From an uncultured Treponema sp. (GTDB lineage Bacteria > Spirochaetota > Spirochaetia > Treponematales > Treponemataceae), in the NCBI GenBank assembly GCA_945915085.1, contig CAMEET010000017.1, forward strand, positions 1-33,446: a stretch of DNA of 33,446 nt. The letters are read 5' to 3'. Shown here in pieces: positions 30,459 through 33,446 of this stretch. The position numbers and the translations under genes were made by a program. Each line of letters begins with the position of its first letter. The stretch's first letter is position 1. The notes beneath the pieces were generated by a model that was given only the letters and a program-made list of their open reading frames with translations, did not search any database and was not told the DNA's origin.

Positions 30459-33344
30459 TTACTGCCGTTTAGGAGGTCTTTGAGGAACGACAATGCCTTC
30501 TTCCTCAGGAACATCTTCTTCAACAAAATCATCTTGTGAACGGTCAATTTCTGCACCACGTTTAATATCTTCATCAAGACGGAGTGCAATCATCTTGCTC
30601 ACACCAGATTCTTCCATTGTAATTCCAAGCATTGTTGACGCACCCATTACAGTTTTTTTGTTGTGAGTGATAACAATATACTGACTCACACTTGCAAAAC
30701 TTTCAAGTGCTGTAACGAAACTGGAAACATTTTTATCATCCAAAGCGGCATCAATTTCATCCAAAAGACAAAATGGACTAGGGCGCACTTGATAAGTCGC
30801 AAAAAGAAGTGCAACTGCAGTCATTGTCTTTTCTCCACCAGAAAGCAGGGCAATGTTTTCAAGTTTTTTTCCAGGCGGCTGAGCGTAAATATCAATTCCT
30901 GAAGTTAAAATGTTTGTAGGATCTGCAAGTTTTAATTCAGCACGTCCACCATTAAAAAGCCTTCTGAACATATTATGGAAATTCTTTTTAATCTGATTAT
31001 ATGTTTCAAGGAACATTTCAGCAGATTTTGATTTAATTTCCTCGCTGACACGAATGAGATTTTCCAGTGATTTTTGAGTATCTTCAAAATTTGTGCGCTG
31101 TCTTTCATATCTTTCTTTGACTTCACCAAATTCTTCTGGTGCCATGAGATTTACCGTTCCAAGTGACTGAAAATCTTTTTTTGTCTGAGATAGCTTTTCG
31201 CGTAAATCGGCTGCTGGAACTGTGATTTTGTACATTCGTTCTTCAAATTCCATCAAATCACGAGAATATTGTTCCTGGAAATTCTGTTTTACGTTTCGAA
31301 TGTCATTATCTGAAGAATTGATAGAAATTGTAAGTCTTTCATATTGTTCCTGACAACGGTTTTGTTCTTCTCTTTTTTTGTTTAAAGAGTCACTTTTTCC
31401 TGAAACATTTTTATTTGCTTTTGCGATTTCAGCATCAAGTTCATTCATTTCTTCTGCAAGTTTTTTTCCACGATATTCAATTTCTGCAAGTTCATCCTGA
31501 TATGTGTTTATCTGGTCTGAAATTTCGTCTGCACGTTTTGTTTCAATAAAAAGTTCATTTTCGGTTTCTTCCAACGAAGCTTTTTCGCTTGAAATCTGCC
31601 TGTTGAGCATGGTGATTTGGCTCTGACTTGCAGAAATCTGTTCTTTCATCTGAATTTCATTTAATTTCAGTTTATTTAAAGTTTCCTTGTATTCTTCAAT
31701 TTTTGATGAAAGTGTTTTGTTTTCTCCGTGAAGCTGTGAAATCTGGTTGTTTATCGAATCAACATTCTGAATATTTTGATTAATCTGTTCATCGATATCA
31801 CGTTTTTTTGTCATTACTCCCTGTGGAGATAAAAATTCAGTGATAAAAGCCGGAGATGCATTTTGATATTCGTTGATTGCAGTTTGAATTTCGTTTAACT
31901 GCTCAAATGTGTCTTCAAATGCTTTTTCTGCCTGACAAACGGCATCTTTATAATCCTGTGATGCAAGATTTTGAGCAATCATATCGCCAAAAATATTTTT
32001 TCGTCCTTCTACAAAAATTTTCAGCTTATTGATTTTTGTTTCAAGCTCTTCTTTTGCTTTTTTAAGTGCATTTTCACTGAATCCTGCATCCTTGAGTTTT
32101 TCATCAAGAGTTTTTACAATATCTTCAGTAATTTGAGCTAATGTAGATTGAAGGTCAAGACGCTTTTCTTCAAGTTTTTGAATTTGATTTTTAAAACTAT
32201 CAACTTGTTTGTCATTTTCAGTGATTTGAGAACTGCTTGTTGTGATATTTTCTTCAAAAGATTGAATATTTGATTTTATATCGTTAAGCTGTTTTGTTTT
32301 TGTGTGAAGATTTGCATTCTGTTCGTCTATTTCTTCTTGAATATTGTCAATACGTTCCTGAATGGAATTTCTTCTGCCTTCCAGAGAGTTAATCTTCTCT
32401 TTTAAAATCATTGCCTGCTGATTCTGCTGTTTAATCAACTCCATCTTACCGTTTTTTTCCTGACCGATTGCTAGAAGACTTGCCTGTTTATTATACAGAT
32501 TATCCTGCATTTCTTTGACTTTATCCATGTTTTCGGAAATAGTGTTGTTTATTTCTTCAATTTCCTGTCGGATTTTATCTCGTTTTTCAAGAATTCTTTT
32601 TAAGTCTTCTTCGTGATGTGCTTTGTCCTGAACAAAACTCTTTAATCTTAAAAGTGCAAGATCTCTTTCGGTTTCATAAATTTCTTCTTTATATTTTCGA
32701 TATTTTATTGTTTTTTCAGATTGAACTTTAAGAGTATCATATTGACGTTTGATTTCGTTCATTGCAATCTCAATCTGAACCATATTCTGTCGTGTTTTTT
32801 CCAATTCTCTTTCAGCTTCAGCACATTCTGTTTTTGAACGACTTATTCCAGCTGCTTCTTCAAAAAGGTATCGTCTGTCTTCAGGTTTGCTTGAAAGTAT
32901 CTGGTCAATTTTTCCCTGTTCCATGACTGAATATGCAGCTTTTCCAACACCAGTATCCAAAAAAAGTTTTCTGATTTCCGTAGGTCCAGCCGGACGTTTA
33001 TTGATAAAATATTCAGCATCACCTGACCGGTAAAGTCTTCTTGTAATAGCAATTTCTTCTTCATCAAGTGGCAAAAGACCTTTGTCATTGGCGATTGTAA
33101 GCGTTACTTCGGCGGTATTCAAGGCAGGACGTCGTTCAGTTCCATTAAAAATAACATCTTCCATTTTTTCGGCTCGAAGATTTTTTGAATTGCGTTCAGC
33201 CAAAACCCATTTAATTGCATCAACAACATTACTTTTTCCGCATCCATTTGGTCCAACAAGTGCAGTAATTCCTTCTGCAAAATCAATATGAGTTTTATCG
33301 GCAAAAGATTTAAATCCATGAATATCAAGACTTTTTAAGAACAA
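30459..33344 (-). CDS. smc: Chromosome segregation ATPase Smc, short form without a clear hinge
   Basis: A 961-residue Smc. The N-terminal head has Walker A GPNGCGKSN at 31-39 and the family start MFLKSLDIHGFKSFAD; the C-terminal head has the signature LLSGGEK at 833-839 and Walker B CLLDEID with D862 and E863. Two long coiled coils lie between. Bacterial Smc is usually about 1170-1190 residues with a glycine-rich hinge of about 150 residues in the middle. Here the region between the coils (about 405-515) is short, helical and without the hinge glycines. Short Smc proteins are known in other spirochaetes, so this is likely a lineage trait, not a deletion. The start is a TTG at 33344, chosen for TGGAGC seven bases upstream and the family N-terminus. 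No scpA or scpB is in the window. Confidence 0.93.
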   Translation of the reverse strand: MFLKSLDIHGFKSFADKTHIDFAEGITALVGPNGCGKSNVVDAIKWVLAERNSKNLRAEKMEDVIFNGTERRPALNTAEVTLTIANDKGLLPLDEEEIAITRRLYRSGDAEYFINKRPAGPTEIRKLFLDTGVGKAAYSVMEQGKIDQILSSKPEDRRYLFEEAAGISRSKTECAEAERELEKTRQNMVQIEIAMNEIKRQYDTLKVQSEKTIKYRKYKEEIYETERDLALLRLKSFVQDKAHHEEDLKRILEKRDKIRQEIEEINNTISENMDKVKEMQDNLYNKQASLLAIGQEKNGKMELIKQQNQQAMILKEKINSLEGRRNSIQERIDNIQEEIDEQNANLHTKTKQLNDIKSNIQSFEENITTSSSQITENDKQVDSFKNQIQKLEEKRLDLQSTLAQITEDIVKTLDEKLKDAGFSENALKKAKEELETKINKLKIFVEGRKNIFGDMIAQNLASQDYKDAVCQAEKAFEDTFEQLNEIQTAINEYQNASPAFITEFLSPQGVMTKKRDIDEQINQNIQNVDSINNQISQLHGENKTLSSKIEEYKETLNKLKLNEIQMKEQISASQSQITMLNRQISSEKASLEETENELFIETKRADEISDQINTYQDELAEIEYRGKKLAEEMNELDAEIAKANKNVSGKSDSLNKKREEQNRCQEQYERLTISINSSDNDIRNVKQNFQEQYSRDLMEFEERMYKITVPAADLREKLSQTKKDFQSLGTVNLMAPEEFGEVKERYERQRTNFEDTQKSLENLIRVSEEIKSKSAEMFLETYNQIKKNFHNMFRRLFNGGRAELKLADPTNILTSGIDIYAQPPGKKLENIALLSGGEKTMTAVALLFATYQVRPSPFCLLDEIDAALDDKNVSSFVTALESFASVSQYIVITHNKKTVMGASTMLGITMEESGVSKMIALRLDEDIKRGAEIDRSQDDFVEEDVPEEEGIVVPQRPPKRQ

Positions 33345-33372
33345 AATAAGCTCCAGTTTACTTTTTTTTTAT

Positions 33373-33430
33373 GAAAACCCAAAAAGAATAATAGGACAAA
33401 TGTCGAGTTTTAAATTTTTATTCTTTGGGT
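33373..33430 (-). terminator. Possible terminator upstream of smc
   Basis: On the - strand, ACCCAAAGAATAA (33430-33418) can pair with TTATTCTTTTTGGGT (33391-33377) with a two-base bulge and a long loop, followed by TTTTC. It could end the gene that lies beyond the window edge. If it does, little room remains for an smc promoter, so it may instead be an upstream-leader hairpin. Confidence 0.3.
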
Positions 33431-33446
33431 GGCTTTTTGCTTCGCA

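Noticed and set aside
30459..33344. Smc as a frameshifted or deleted gene
   Set aside because: The frame is open throughout, both heads are intact and the coiled coils are continuous, so the short length is better explained as a natural short form.
1..33446. CRISPR arrays, prophage, transposases, toxin-antitoxin pairs or known defence systems
   Set aside because: I looked for regularly spaced repeats, integrase, transposase, nuclease and restriction-type motifs on both strands and saw none.

Overview
The window looks like a stretch of chromosome from a low-GC spirochaete, most likely a host-associated Treponema (my inference from gene content, not a database match). The clues are: a short Smc with no recognisable hinge, an excisionase-type HTH fused to a PTS EIIA domain, a bactofilin gene, CheW in one operon with NAD kinase and RecN, lipoproteins with relaxed lipoboxes, and strongly A/T-rich codon use. 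I see no prophage, transposase, CRISPR array or rRNA. Most of the window is housekeeping and envelope genes; the less ordinary content lies in non-coding signals and in several enzyme-like proteins that lack catalytic residues.

Left part (1-8709, + strand): the 3' end of mutS, comF, then an overlapping operon cheW / DegT-like protein / nadK / recN, then a helical hypothetical gene with an HD-domain phosphohydrolase gene. It ends with a LysM protein carrying a degenerate M23 domain, preceded by a sigma-28-type promoter. Next, on the - strand (8714-14887), come five genes read leftward from 14887: a membrane-anchored beta-propeller protein, a second degenerate M23-like secreted protein, two different phosphohexomutases in tandem and a DnaQ-like exonuclease.

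Middle (14888-25292): a 367-base intergenic region with two related palindromes, two TTGACA promoters and a leader that can fold in several ways precedes the HTH-EIIA fusion gene. A secreted transglutaminase-like gene faces it on the - strand. Then on + come an RluA-family pseudouridine synthase, rmlB, rmlA and rmlC (dTDP-sugar synthesis, no rmlD here), a bactofilin, a TPR protein, mtaB, tRNA-Pro and tRNA-Val with promoter and terminator, a lipoprotein and a possible PilZ-like protein. The rml genes are separated by two different structured repeat-like elements.

Right part (25331-33344, - strand), in transcription order: smc, a small membrane protein, a very acidic lipoprotein with a C-terminal helical-repeat region, a SIMPL-domain lipoprotein, serS with its own promoter, and an AI-2E-family (PerM-like) permease.

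Across the window, four genes without a visible Shine-Dalgarno sequence (LysM gene at 7765, beta-propeller gene at 14887, pseudouridine synthase at 17121, bactofilin at 20787) each have a promoter whose predicted transcription start falls within a base or so of the start codon. This suggests leaderless mRNAs and is the most coherent unexpected pattern here. Other points to check are the DegT-family protein lacking the PLP lysine beside cheW, the two inactive-looking LytM/M23 proteins, the inverted hairpin pair with complementary loops upstream of rmlC, and the hinge-less Smc.
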